From Brachybacterium sp042666875 (GTDB lineage: Bacteria; Actinomycetota; Actinomycetes; Actinomycetales; Dermabacteraceae): a stretch of DNA of 64,000 nucleotides. The stretch spans positions 1-64,000 of the forward strand of contig NZ_JBHTCX010000006.1 of assembly GCF_042666875.1 (NCBI RefSeq), in the 5' to 3' direction. The translations under genes were made by a program, and so were the position numbers. A model generated the notes under the pieces. That model saw only the letters and a list, made by a program, of their open reading frames with translations. It was not told the DNA's origin and did no database searches. This document shows, in pieces, positions 1-8,479 of this stretch (positions within the stretch are counted from its first letter, which is position 1; the number at the start of each line of letters is the position of its first letter).

Positions 1-125
1 TGCCCGGCATCAAGCTGATCATCGACGGACGCAACATCACCACGGCCGAGAACTGGGCCGGCACCCCCCGCCTCGTCCTCGGCGACGGCTCCGCCTCCAC
101 CCACCAGCAGGACCAGGACTCCTGA
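1..125 (+). CDS. C-terminal end of an unidentified protein
   Basis: The reading frame is open from the window edge to a TGA at 123-125 and gives about 40 residues (PGIKLIIDGRNITTAENWAG and a polar tail ending HQQDQDS). The stop lies 4 bases before the ATG of the DUF2304 gene, so the two are probably cotranscribed. In many actinobacteria a DUF2304 gene follows a family 2 glycosyltransferase, so that is one guess, but the visible tail carries no diagnostic motif. Function is not assigned. Confidence 0.5.
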   Translation, partial: PGIKLIIDGRNITTAENWAGTPRLVLGDGSASTHQQDQDS

Positions 126-129
126 CCCG

Positions 130-555
130 ATGGGTGAGCATGAGCTGATCCTCGCCCTCGGCCCCTCGCTCGGGGTCGGCAGCCGCACCTTCATCATCCA
201 GCTCCTGCTGGTGCTGGGCATCGTGGTGATCGTCGCCTGGCTGTTCATGAAGCGCGGCGCGAAACAGCTCGCGGTGCGGCGCCTGCTGATCATCGCCTTC
301 GCGATCTTCGCGGTGCTCACCGTCCTGTTCCCGGGCATGCTGAGCCGGGCTGCGAATCTGGTGGGGGTCGGCCGCGGGGCGGATCTGCTGCTCTATGCGA
401 CCGTCGTCGTCCTGCTCGGCTTCCTCGCCCTCCAGGAGGCCCGCACCAAGGCGGCGGAGAAGCGCACCACCTACCTCGCCCGGCGCCTCGCGATCGACGA
501 GGCCGAGCCGGCGGCGGAGTACCGCGAGAGAGCCCTGCACCGGCCCGAGGGGTGA
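130..555 (+). CDS. DUF2304 family membrane protein
   Basis: 141 residues with hydrophobic segments near residues 18-38, 50-68 and 80-97, then a charged, probably cytoplasmic, C-terminal tail rich in Arg and Glu. Size and layout match DUF2304 proteins, small membrane proteins that usually sit beside glycosyltransferases in polysaccharide clusters; their biochemical role is not known. The start is the ATG 4 bases after the upstream stop. The gene ends in a 4-base overlap (GTGA) with the next GTG start, so translation of the following membrane protein is likely coupled. Confidence 0.7.
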   Translation: MGEHELILALGPSLGVGSRTFIIQLLLVLGIVVIVAWLFMKRGAKQLAVRRLLIIAFAIFAVLTVLFPGMLSRAANLVGVGRGADLLLYATVVVLLGFLALQEARTKAAEKRTTYLARRLAIDEAEPAAEYRERALHRPEG

Positions 556-2492
556 CCGGTCTGCTGTCCGTGCTCGCCCTCATCGCTGCGATCCTCGTCG
601 TCCTGGCGGCGGCGTACCTGCCGGGGTACGCCGCCGTCCGGATGCTCGACGGCTCCCGCCTGATCGCCCTCGCCCTCGCGCCTGCCCTGGCCGCCGCGAT
701 CGCCGGCGTCAGCGCCGTCGCCGCGTCCCTGGTCGGGCTGCGCTGGTCACTGCTGCCCTTCCTGCTCGGCGCCCTCGTCCTCGCCGCCGCGGCCTACGGC
801 CTGCGCCGGCTCGATGTCCGGTTGCCAGCGACGGTCCTGGACGGCCGGCTGTCCCCCCGCCGCGCGGTGCCCGGCGGGGCCGCCTGGCTGACCGGCGCCG
901 TCGCCGTCGCGGTGGTGCCGATCGCGCGCCAGGCGGGACGGCCCGACGCGATCCTCGAGCGGTGGGACACGCTCTACCATCTCTCGGCCCTGCAGCGGAT
1001 CCGCGAGACGGGCGATGCCTCCAGCCTCCACGTCGGCGCGGTCTCGAACACGACCGGCGATCCGACGTTCTACCCGGCGGCCTTCCACGCCCTCGCCGCC
1101 CTGGTGCCCGGCGTGGGAACCCCCACGCTGCTGAACGCCACCGTGCTCGCGCTCGCGGTTGCTCCCTGGATCTTGGGCATCGCGCTGCTCGCTCGCTCCC
1201 TGTTCCCGAGCACACCGTGGGCCCCGTTCGCCGCGGCGATGGCGGCGGCGCTGATCCCGGCCACCCCGCTGGACCTGTGGATCCACCTCTCCCCCATCCC
1301 GAACCTCGCGGGATTCGCCGCCCTGCCGGGAGCGCTGGCGGCCGCTGCCGCGCTGTGGGGTGCGCTGCTGGAACGCCCTGCCCTCCGCCCCGTACTGGCC
1401 TCGCTCCTCGCCGTCGGCCTCGCGGGCGCCGGACTGGGGATCATGCACCCCAATGTCGCGGTCACGGCGCTGATCCTGCTCGCGGTGCTGACCACCGTGA
1501 CCGGCCTGCCCTCGTGGAGAGCCCGTCCGGCACTGATCGCCGTGCCCGTGCTCGCCCTGCTGCCGGTGGTGCTGCTCTCCTACACCCCGCTGGGCTCGCA
1601 CGTGACCGGATTCAACGGCGGCCTCGCGGTGGTGTGGTGGAGGGCGCTGGGCGAGATCCTGCTGGGTCTGCTGACCGTGTGGCCGATGGCCCTGGGCGCC
1701 GCGCTCGCGGTGCTGTGGTGGCCCGGCCTGGTCGTCTCACTGCGCTCCCGGCCGCACCGCTGGCTCGCCGTCGCCTGGATCGTCGTCGCGGTGATCTATC
1801 TCGACGCGGCACTGGATTCCCCGCTGAACCTCTCTGCGCTGTACTACCGCGGCCAGGACCGCATCTCCATGCCGCTGGCCATGCTCTCGGCCGTCCTGGT
1901 GGTCCCGGGGCTGCAGGCATGGGCGCGCCTGCTGGCTCCCTCCGCCGATCGACGCCGGCAGCCCGGGGCGTCCCGGCCCGTGGCCCTCGTGCTGATCGTC
2001 GCCGCGGTCATCGCAGCACTCGCCTCGATCCCGGCCCGCAGCGACAACGCCGCCAAGAACCTGGCCGCGGACTATCCCGGCCGCGGCCGCTTCCTGCAGC
2101 CCGACGAGCGCGCCCTGTTCGAGCAGCATGTCCCGGAGATGGACCAGGACGGCACGGTGCTGGCCAGTCCGTTCTCCGGCGCCGCCCACCTGTACGCCAT
2201 GTTCGGCCAGGACGTCCGCCTGCCCGTGGCCGGCATGGCATACACGGACCTGGACCGGGATCTCATCTACGCGACGGAGAACGCCGCCACGGACCCGGCC
2301 GACTGCCGGCTGCTCGAGGAGAACGGCATCACGTACGTCTATCAGGAGCGCCTGCCCTACAACCGGCACAAGACCTCCGACTCGGTCAACTATGCGGGGA
2401 TGGACCTCGGCGCCGTGCTGTTCACGACCGAGCACTCGACCATGATCGAGATCGACTGCGACCCCGGGGACGGCAGCTATGACCCGGCCTGA
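552..2492 (+). CDS. DUF6541-type large polytopic membrane protein, possible GT-C glycosyltransferase
   Basis: 646 residues from a GTG overlapping the DUF2304 stop. About a dozen hydrophobic segments fill residues 5-480; a soluble, probably extracytoplasmic, domain of about 140 residues forms the C-terminus. After the early membrane segments there is a conserved-looking motif, RWDTLYHLSALQRIR, followed by DPTFYPAAFHAL. The protein at 12634-14577 has the equivalent YDSFFHLSAIAFIR and APTYYPVMFDAL and the same overall plan, so the two are probably paralogues. An acidic residue in the first large outer loop recalls GT-C lipid-linked-sugar glycosyltransferases. Membership in DUF6541 and the GT-C idea are inferences from layout and context. 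Confidence 0.65.
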   Translation: MTGLLSVLALIAAILVVLAAAYLPGYAAVRMLDGSRLIALALAPALAAAIAGVSAVAASLVGLRWSLLPFLLGALVLAAAAYGLRRLDVRLPATVLDGRLSPRRAVPGGAAWLTGAVAVAVVPIARQAGRPDAILERWDTLYHLSALQRIRETGDASSLHVGAVSNTTGDPTFYPAAFHALAALVPGVGTPTLLNATVLALAVAPWILGIALLARSLFPSTPWAPFAAAMAAALIPATPLDLWIHLSPIPNLAGFAALPGALAAAAALWGALLERPALRPVLASLLAVGLAGAGLGIMHPNVAVTALILLAVLTTVTGLPSWRARPALIAVPVLALLPVVLLSYTPLGSHVTGFNGGLAVVWWRALGEILLGLLTVWPMALGAALAVLWWPGLVVSLRSRPHRWLAVAWIVVAVIYLDAALDSPLNLSALYYRGQDRISMPLAMLSAVLVVPGLQAWARLLAPSADRRRQPGASRPVALVLIVAAVIAALASIPARSDNAAKNLAADYPGRGRFLQPDERALFEQHVPEMDQDGTVLASPFSGAAHLYAMFGQDVRLPVAGMAYTDLDRDLIYATENAATDPADCRLLEENGITYVYQERLPYNRHKTSDSVNYAGMDLGAVLFTTEHSTMIEIDCDPGDGSYDPA

Positions 2493-3561
2493 CCCGCCCA
2501 CAGCCACCGCCCCGCCGGTCACAGGTGCCGCCCGCCGGTATTCGCCGCTGCTGGACGTGATCCGGATCGTCGCGGTGATCGGCGTGATCTGCGTGCACGT
2601 GATCGCCGATCACCTCGACGGTGAGGGGCGGGTGGCGATCCACGTGGTCCGAGCGCTGCTGGCCACGACGGTGCCCGCCTTCATCATGATCTCCGGCGCC
2701 CTGAACCTGGCGCCGGCGGCCATGCGCCACGGCTCCGGCCGGTTCCTCGGCCGGAGACTGCGCCGACTGCTGCCGGCGACAGTGGTGTGGACCGCCTTCT
2801 ATGCCCTGATCATGGGGACCCTGTTCACGGACGAGCCGCTGGACTGGCGCCAGGAGATCCTGGACCTGCTGACAGCCTCCTCGTACCCGCATCTGTACTT
2901 CCTGCCGCTGATCCTGGGACTGACCGTCGTCACTCCGGTGATCGCCGTCTACATCGGCGACAGTCCGCGACGGGCCTGGATCACCGGCGGCGTCGCCACA
3001 GGGTGGGCGCTGGTGGTGATGGCCGTCCCACCGCTCAGCCAAGGGCTGCTCGGCGAAGCGGTGGTCCCGCTGCAGATGGGCACCCTGACCTATTTCCTGC
3101 CGTTCCTGGGCTACTACATCCTGGGACGGGCAGCGTGGGCCCTGCCGGTCAGCCGCAGCCGGGCGCTGCTCCTGCTGCTCGTGGCCACGCCGGTGCTGAC
3201 CGTGGCGACCGTGTGGGCGTATCTCTCCCGCGTCACCGACACCCCGCCAGGGCAGTTCCTGCTGCCGACCTATGTGGCGCCGACGGTGATGCTGCTCTCG
3301 CTCGCCCTGGTGATCGCCCTGCTGAGCCTGGGAGGTGCGTGGACGGTCTCGGCGCGCGCCGAGAACCTCCTGCGGACGATCGGTGACGCCACCTTCGGCG
3401 TGTTCCTCGTGCACTTCGCGATCCTCGTGCCGCTGCGCGAGCTGGGCTTCCCCGAGGGCTCGCTGCTGACGGTGCTCGCCCTGATCGTCGTGGTCACCGT
3501 CCTCGCCTTCGCAGTCTCGCTGCTGGGCAAGAAGGTCCCGGGGCTGCGCGCGATCCTCTGA
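2479..3561 (+). CDS. Acyltransferase family 3 (OafA/WecH-type) membrane protein
   Basis: 360 residues with around ten transmembrane helices. It opens with the acyltransferase-3 signature LLDVIRIVAVIGVICVHVI, containing the conserved R and H of the first helix, and near the end has a second typical block (FGVFLVHFAILVPL). Members move acetyl or succinyl groups onto exported polysaccharides across the membrane. The ATG lies 14 bases inside the end of the upstream DUF6541 gene, so the pair form one transcription unit; the gene ends 3 bases from the convergent glycosyltransferase. A glycan O-acetyltransferase role is inferred from the cluster. Confidence 0.75.
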   Translation: MTRPDPPTATAPPVTGAARRYSPLLDVIRIVAVIGVICVHVIADHLDGEGRVAIHVVRALLATTVPAFIMISGALNLAPAAMRHGSGRFLGRRLRRLLPATVVWTAFYALIMGTLFTDEPLDWRQEILDLLTASSYPHLYFLPLILGLTVVTPVIAVYIGDSPRRAWITGGVATGWALVVMAVPPLSQGLLGEAVVPLQMGTLTYFLPFLGYYILGRAAWALPVSRSRALLLLLVATPVLTVATVWAYLSRVTDTPPGQFLLPTYVAPTVMLLSLALVIALLSLGGAWTVSARAENLLRTIGDATFGVFLVHFAILVPLRELGFPEGSLLTVLALIVVVTVLAFAVSLLGKKVPGLRAIL

Positions 3562-3564
3562 CGC

Positions 3565-4758
3565 TCAGCGCCGGATCTCCGCCAGGACCTGTTCGGCGCC
3601 CTTCGTGGCGCAGCCGGCCAGGGAGGCGTTCTCGAGCGTCCACCGGCGCAGGTGCTCCCGCTCCGGAGCGCCTTCGCCCTCCAGCGCCGCCCGCATCGCC
3701 TCGGCGACCTGGGCGGCGTCGTAGTCGCAGGCCCAGCCCAGGGAGTTGTCACGGATCCGGTCGTGGGCGGCGCCCTCCCCGGCGTGGATCACGGGGGTCC
3801 CGGTCGCGGTGGCGGCATAGATCTTGGTGGGCAGGGCGAACTCGTAGCCCTGCCCCGGGGTGATCGAGGACAGCCCGGCGACCGCGCCCCGCAGATGCGC
3901 GGCGACCTGGGCCGGCGGGATCTTGTCGCGGAACTCGATGCCCGCGATGCCCTCCTCGGCCACCCGGGCCTCGAGCTCGTCGCGCCCGGACCCCTCGGAG
4001 AAGAACAGCAGCCGCGCCTGCGGATGCTGCTGGCGGACTCGGGCGAAGGCGTCGATGAACACAGCGGCGCCCTGCCACTCGGAGACGGTCCCGGCGTAGA
4101 CGAAGTACGGTCCGGCCTCGCCGGCATCCGAGCCCTCGGGTGTGAAGGTCTCGGTGTCGATCCCGTTGCCCACCATGACGATGCTGGGCCGTGGCCCGAT
4201 CAGTTCCCGGACCCGATGCTGCACACCCGGGGAGATGGTCAGCACGCGCGAGGCACGCTTCCACACGGTCTTCTCCGCCCAGCGCACCACGGAGCGCACG
4301 AAGGTCGGCACACCTTCGACGCTCTCGGTCGCGTCGGACCAGACGTCGGCCGCGTAGAAGGTGTACGGCACCCGGCGGATCATGGCGGCGACCATCCCCA
4401 CCATCCCGGTCGTCGGCGGCGGCTCGAGCACCAGGGCGTCCATCGGGCGCTGGAGGAGCAGTCGCAGCGCGAGCGGCAGATCGAAGCTGAGATAGGAGAC
4501 GTACCCGCGGACCTGGCCCTGGTGATCACGCTTGACGGGCCAGCGGGAGACGCGGCGGGCCCGGGACCGGACCCCACCCGCCCCGGGCGCGGAGGTGGTC
4601 AGCACGGTGACCTCCGCGCCGGCCCGCTCCAGGGCGATGACCAGCGCCTCCTGGCGGAAGGCGGCGGCCACGGGTTCAGGGGTGTAGACGCGGGTGGCGA
4701 CGACCACGTGCGCGGGGCGGTTCGGCCCGGGGCGTCGTGCGGTGCGCGACCTCGCCAT
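3565..4758 (-). CDS. Glycosyltransferase family 4 (WbuB-like)
   Basis: 397 residues, GT-B fold. The N-terminal Rossmann half starts VVVATRVYTPEPVAAAFR, a layout seen in WbuB-type N-acetyl-fucosamine transferases, and the C-terminal half holds a nucleotide-sugar site (VMVGNGIDTETFTPEG, YVYAG-like FVYAGTVSEWQGAAVFIDAF, then EFALPTKIYAATATGTPVIH). The ATG at 4758 shares one base with the stop of the epimerase gene (TGATG), giving translational coupling; a longer frame upstream lies inside the epimerase and is not used. Donor and acceptor sugars cannot be read from sequence, but pairing with the 2-epimerase suggests it transfers that sugar. Confidence 0.85.
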   Translation of the reverse strand: MARSRTARRPGPNRPAHVVVATRVYTPEPVAAAFRQEALVIALERAGAEVTVLTTSAPGAGGVRSRARRVSRWPVKRDHQGQVRGYVSYLSFDLPLALRLLLQRPMDALVLEPPPTTGMVGMVAAMIRRVPYTFYAADVWSDATESVEGVPTFVRSVVRWAEKTVWKRASRVLTISPGVQHRVRELIGPRPSIVMVGNGIDTETFTPEGSDAGEAGPYFVYAGTVSEWQGAAVFIDAFARVRQQHPQARLLFFSEGSGRDELEARVAEEGIAGIEFRDKIPPAQVAAHLRGAVAGLSSITPGQGYEFALPTKIYAATATGTPVIHAGEGAAHDRIRDNSLGWACDYDAAQVAEAMRAALEGEGAPEREHLRRWTLENASLAGCATKGAEQVLAEIRR

Positions 4759-5822
4759 CAGGCGCGCTCCCGGAGGGCGTCGACGCTCCGTTCGGCCGCC
4801 CTGCCGTCGCCGTAGTGGGCGGGGCGCTCGGCGGTGGGCCGAGGCCGTGCCACCGCGGCGGTCAGCTCGGCCGGGTCCGAGACCAGCTGGTTCCAGCCGT
4901 TCTCCAGCGTCTCGACCCACTCGGTCTCGGTGCGCACCGTCGAGCACGGGGTCCCCAGCAGGTACGCCTCCTTCTGCAGACCACCGGAGTCGGTGACCAC
5001 GGCGCTCGCGGCATGCACCGCGCCCACCAGGTCCGGGTAGGCGACGGGCTCGCCGACGCGGACGGCGCCACCGGCCAGCTCGATGCCGGCCTCCTTCGCC
5101 TTCGCCATCAGACGCGGATGGGCGAACAGCGCCAGGGGGATCTCGAGAGCCTGCAGGGCCTCGATGATCGCCCGCAGCCGCTCAGGGTCGTCGGTGTTGT
5201 CGGCGCGGTGGATCGTGGCCACGGCGAACTCTCCGGCGGGGTCGATGCCCTCGGGCAGGGCCAGCGGAGTGCCCTCGACGGCGGCCGCGACCCGCAGGCA
5301 CACGTCGGTCATCACATCGCCGGTCACCAGCGTGCGCTCGGCGAGTCCCTCGGCGGCGAGGTGGCCGCGCGCGACCTCGGTGGGAGCCAGCAGCAGATCC
5401 GCCGCGTGGTCGGTGACCACGCGGTTGTGCTCCTCGGGCATGCGGCGGTTGAACGAGCGCAGCCCGGCCTCCAGATGGGCGACCTTCAGGTGCATCTTCA
5501 CGGCGGAGAGGGTGCCGGCGAGGGTGGAGTTGGTGTCTCCGTAGACCAGGGTCCAGTCCGGCTGGTGCTCCTCGAGCACCTCGTCCATGCCGGCCAGCAT
5601 CGCACCGGTCTGACGCCCGTGCGACCCGGAGCCGACGGAGAGGTTCACGTCCGGGGCGGGGATCCGCAGATCCGCGAAGAACACGTCGCTCATGGCGGCG
5701 TCGTAGTGCTGCCCGGTGTGGACGATGACGTGCTCGACGTCGTCCCGCTGCGCGGCTGCATCGGCGATCGCGGCGAGCTTGACGAACTGCGGGCGCGCGC
5801 CCACGACGGACAGGATCTTCAT
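4758..5822 (-). CDS. wecB: Non-hydrolysing UDP-N-acetylglucosamine 2-epimerase family, WbpI/WlbD-like
   Basis: 354 residues starting MKILSVVGARPQFVK, the family hallmark. The central block reads HLEAGLRSFNRRMPEEHNR followed by VVTDHAADLLLAPT; the C-terminal UDP-binding half has TIHRADNTDDPERL and VVTDSGGLQKEA. WecB enzymes that make UDP-ManNAc usually have a TGDxxxPxPEE form in the central block, whereas the SFNxRMPEE form is typical of WbpI/WlbD, which epimerise UDP-2,3-diacetamido-glucuronic acid to the manno form. That fits the WlbA/WlbB/DegT genes at 16-19 kb. Start at 5822 is supported by GAGGAAGAG 7-15 bases upstream. The symbol wecB is family-level; substrate is inferred. Confidence 0.85.
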   Translation of the reverse strand: MKILSVVGARPQFVKLAAIADAAAQRDDVEHVIVHTGQHYDAAMSDVFFADLRIPAPDVNLSVGSGSHGRQTGAMLAGMDEVLEEHQPDWTLVYGDTNSTLAGTLSAVKMHLKVAHLEAGLRSFNRRMPEEHNRVVTDHAADLLLAPTEVARGHLAAEGLAERTLVTGDVMTDVCLRVAAAVEGTPLALPEGIDPAGEFAVATIHRADNTDDPERLRAIIEALQALEIPLALFAHPRLMAKAKEAGIELAGGAVRVGEPVAYPDLVGAVHAASAVVTDSGGLQKEAYLLGTPCSTVRTETEWVETLENGWNQLVSDPAELTAAVARPRPTAERPAHYGDGRAAERSVDALRERA

Positions 5823-5882
5823 GGACGGATCTCTTCCTCTCGGCCCCGGCAGGTCACAGGCGACGCGGCCCGGGTCGCAGGT

Positions 5883-5909
5883 ACAGTAAGCGTGCCCCAC
5901 CATAGCCAA
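5883..5909 (-). promoter_or_regulatory. Possible promoter of the epimerase-glycosyltransferase unit
   Basis: In the 168-base divergent gap between the epimerase (minus) and the glycosyltransferase at 5991 (plus), the minus strand reads TTGGCT (5909-5904), 15 bases, then TACTGT (5888-5883). Both hexamers resemble housekeeping promoter boxes but the spacer is short. No equally good plus-strand promoter was found in this gap. Confidence 0.3.
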
Positions 5910-5990
5910 CGGCCGAGGCCGTGCGGCACACCACGACACCATCGAGGGACAGCGCGCCGCGCGCGTGCCCCGCTCGGGAACGGAAGATGC

Positions 5991-7370
5991 ATGACGTCAG
6001 GCCAGGGCACGCCGGAGCCTCGTGTCGCTGTGCTCGTCTACAACGACGCCGCCAACGATTCCCGGGTGCTCAAGGAGTCCGCGTCGTTGCGTGACGAGGG
6101 CTATGACGTCCGGATCCTCGCGGTCGAACGCCGCGAGCTGGACCGGCCCGCGGCCGTCAGCCGCCTCGGCGAGCGCCTGACGCTGGAACGTGTCCCGGAG
6201 TTCGCCTTCGAGCGGATCGTGCCGGCGCTGGCGCCGGTGTGGCGCGGGCTGATCAGCCAGGACCTCGAGCCCGCCTCCCGGGTCTCTGCGCCTCCGCCCC
6301 CGGCCCCCCTGGCGCCGCCGACACAGCCGCGGGCCGCGCTGGCCGGTATCAGGTCCCACGCCCTGCGTGCCCTGCGCGGGCTCGGCGAACGCGCCTACCG
6401 CACCGTCGCCCTGGGCACGTACTGGAAGAACGTCACACAGGCAGGGCTGCGCGTGCGACCGGACGTGATCCACGCCAACGACGCCAACACGCTGGTCCCC
6501 GCACTGGCGATCCGTGCCGCGAGCCGCGGCCGCATCGGGATCGTCTACGACTCGCACGAGCTGTGGCGTCACCGCAACGTCCGCCCTGGCCGTCTCCTGG
6601 CCCCTCATGTCGAGGCCCTCATCGAAGCGGTCGGCATCCGCCGGGTCGACGGGGTCATCACCGTCTCGCCCTCCATCGCGGACTGGCTCGAGCGCACCTA
6701 CCGTCTGCCGCGGCGACCGGCGCTGGTGCGGAACGTCCCGGTCGCCGACGACCTGCCGGACCCCGCCAGCGGAGTGCTCCGCGCTCGCGCCGGGCTCGGC
6801 GCCGAGGACCGGGTCATCGCATACGGGGGGCGCATCACCACCGCCCGCGGCATCGAGGAGACCATCGCCGCGCTCCCCCATCTGCCGGCCGATGTCCACT
6901 TCGTGCTCCTGGGGTACGGGGAGCAGGCCGCGCTCGAGCAGGTCCGTGCCGAGGCCGCGCACCACGGCGTCGCCGAGCGCGTCCATCTTGTGGGAGCCGT
7001 CGAGCCCGACGCCGTCTCGCGCTCCCTGGCCGACGGCGACGTCGCCGTCGTCCACGTGCGCCCCATCTGCCTCTCCTACCGGTTCGCCCTCCCCAACAAG
7101 CTCTTCGAATCGATCCGCGCCGGACTGCCCATCGCCGCCGCCGACCTGCCGGACATGCGACGTGTGGTCGAGGAGCTCGGCGTCGGCGAGGTCTTCCAGG
7201 GCTCCAGTCCGCAGGATCTCGCCGAGGCGCTGCGGGCGATCCTGGACGATCCGGACACCTACCGAGAGCGTGCCCGCCAGGTGGCCGACGACCTGACCTG
7301 GGAACGGGAGACGGAGAGCATGCTCGCGCTGTACCGCCGCGTGATGAGCGAGACCGGGAGGCTCAGCTGA
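5991..7370 (+). CDS. Glycosyltransferase family 4
   Basis: 459 residues from ATG 5991, preceded by GGAAG. N-terminal half: VAVLVYNDAANDSRVLKES, a pattern of GT4 enzymes that begin with a 'D-x-R-V-x-x-E' block, and GIVYDSHELWRHRNVRPGRL. C-terminal half: YGGRITTARGIEETIAAL, then FVLLGYGEQ and the donor-binding region SYRFALPNKLFESIRAGLPI with its conserved Glu. An insertion rich in Pro/Ala near residues 95-115 is unusual. It is the first of three plus-strand glycosyltransferase genes linked by overlaps (7370, 8476-8479). Specificity is unknown. Confidence 0.85.
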   Translation: MTSGQGTPEPRVAVLVYNDAANDSRVLKESASLRDEGYDVRILAVERRELDRPAAVSRLGERLTLERVPEFAFERIVPALAPVWRGLISQDLEPASRVSAPPPPAPLAPPTQPRAALAGIRSHALRALRGLGERAYRTVALGTYWKNVTQAGLRVRPDVIHANDANTLVPALAIRAASRGRIGIVYDSHELWRHRNVRPGRLLAPHVEALIEAVGIRRVDGVITVSPSIADWLERTYRLPRRPALVRNVPVADDLPDPASGVLRARAGLGAEDRVIAYGGRITTARGIEETIAALPHLPADVHFVLLGYGEQAALEQVRAEAAHHGVAERVHLVGAVEPDAVSRSLADGDVAVVHVRPICLSYRFALPNKLFESIRAGLPIAAADLPDMRRVVEELGVGEVFQGSSPQDLAEALRAILDDPDTYRERARQVADDLTWERETESMLALYRRVMSETGRLS

Positions 7371-8479
7371 TGCGCATCACGGTCGTCACCACCTGGTTCC
7401 CGACCGGGACGTCCCCCTCGCGCGGCTCGTTCGTCGTCCGCGACACCCTCGCCATCGCCCGGCACCACGACGTGCGCCTGATCCACCTGGTGCCGCCGGC
7501 CGACGACGACGGCACGAGGAGGCTCGTCCACGAGGGCATCGATGTGCTGCGGGTGCCGATGGACCCGCGTCGGCCGGACCAGATCCTGGCCGCGGCCCGC
7601 GTGCTCGCCGTGGCGCTCGAGGGCACTGATGTGGTCCATTCGATGGCGTTCTCCGCGTTGCTGCCGATGACGCTGCGACGGCCGCGGGTGCCGTGGATCC
7701 ACACCGAGCACTGGTCCGCGCTGACCACTCCGTCGACGCTCCCCGCGCCGGCCCGCGCCGGATTGCCGCTGCTGAGTCGTCTGCTGGCGCGGCCGGACCG
7801 GGTCACCGCCGTGTGCGAGTTCCTTGCCCGCCCGATTCGGGCCGTCCGCGCCGACCGCCCGACCGCCGTCGTGCCGTGCATCGTCGAGCCGGGACCCCTC
7901 GTGCCGCGCCGCGATCGATCCGACGGCGCCCTGCGCATGGTCTCGACGGGCGGACTGATCCCCCGCAAGGACCCCCTGCTGGCGGTCGAGGTGCTCGCCG
8001 ACCTGCGAGAGCGCGGCGTGGATGCCCATCTGGAATGGCTCGGTGACGGGCCGCTGCGAGAGGACACCCTGCGCCGCGCCGAGGAGCTCGGTGTCACCGG
8101 GCAGCTCGCGCTGCCCGGCACGGTCAACGGCACGGGGGTCCGCGAGGCCCTCGGCCGCGCCGACCTGTTCTTCGGCCCCACCCGTGCGGACAACTTCTTC
8201 GTCTCCGCCGCGGAGGCGATCGTCGCCGGACGTCCGGTGGTGCTCGGGGCGACGGGCGGCCAGGGCGAGTACGTCGAGCCGTCAGTCGGCGCCCTGGTCC
8301 CCGCACAGCACGTCGCCGCCTATGCGACGGCGATCCTCGAGGTCGACGAGCGCACCCGCGACCTCACCGCCGACGAGATCGCGGGCACGATCGGGGACCG
8401 GTTCTCCGCCGCGGCCGTCGGGCACGGCTACGCCGCACAGTACGAGCTGCTGCCCGGCCGACCGGGAAGCCGCCGATGA
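7370..8479 (+). CDS. Glycosyltransferase family 4
   Basis: 369 residues. Start MRITVVTTWFPTGTSPSRGSF with the flexible N-terminal loop of GT4 enzymes; IHTEHWSAL is in the acceptor half. The donor half carries GGLIPRKDPLLAVEVLADL, WLGDGPLREDTLR and SAAEAIVAGRPVVLG, where the Glu of the E-x7-E region would contact the sugar nucleotide. The ATG shares one base with the previous stop (TGATG) and its own stop overlaps the next start by 4 bases, so three transferases are made from one message. Sugar specificity is not readable. Confidence 0.85.
   Translation: MRITVVTTWFPTGTSPSRGSFVVRDTLAIARHHDVRLIHLVPPADDDGTRRLVHEGIDVLRVPMDPRRPDQILAAARVLAVALEGTDVVHSMAFSALLPMTLRRPRVPWIHTEHWSALTTPSTLPAPARAGLPLLSRLLARPDRVTAVCEFLARPIRAVRADRPTAVVPCIVEPGPLVPRRDRSDGALRMVSTGGLIPRKDPLLAVEVLADLRERGVDAHLEWLGDGPLREDTLRRAEELGVTGQLALPGTVNGTGVREALGRADLFFGPTRADNFFVSAAEAIVAGRPVVLGATGGQGEYVEPSVGALVPAQHVAAYATAILEVDERTRDLTADEIAGTIGDRFSAAAVGHGYAAQYELLPGRPGSRR

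Noticed and set aside
4759..5990. N-terminal extension of the glycosyltransferase at 5991 covering the epimerase
   Set aside because: Lies antisense to the epimerase gene; GT4 homology starts at the ATG 5991.
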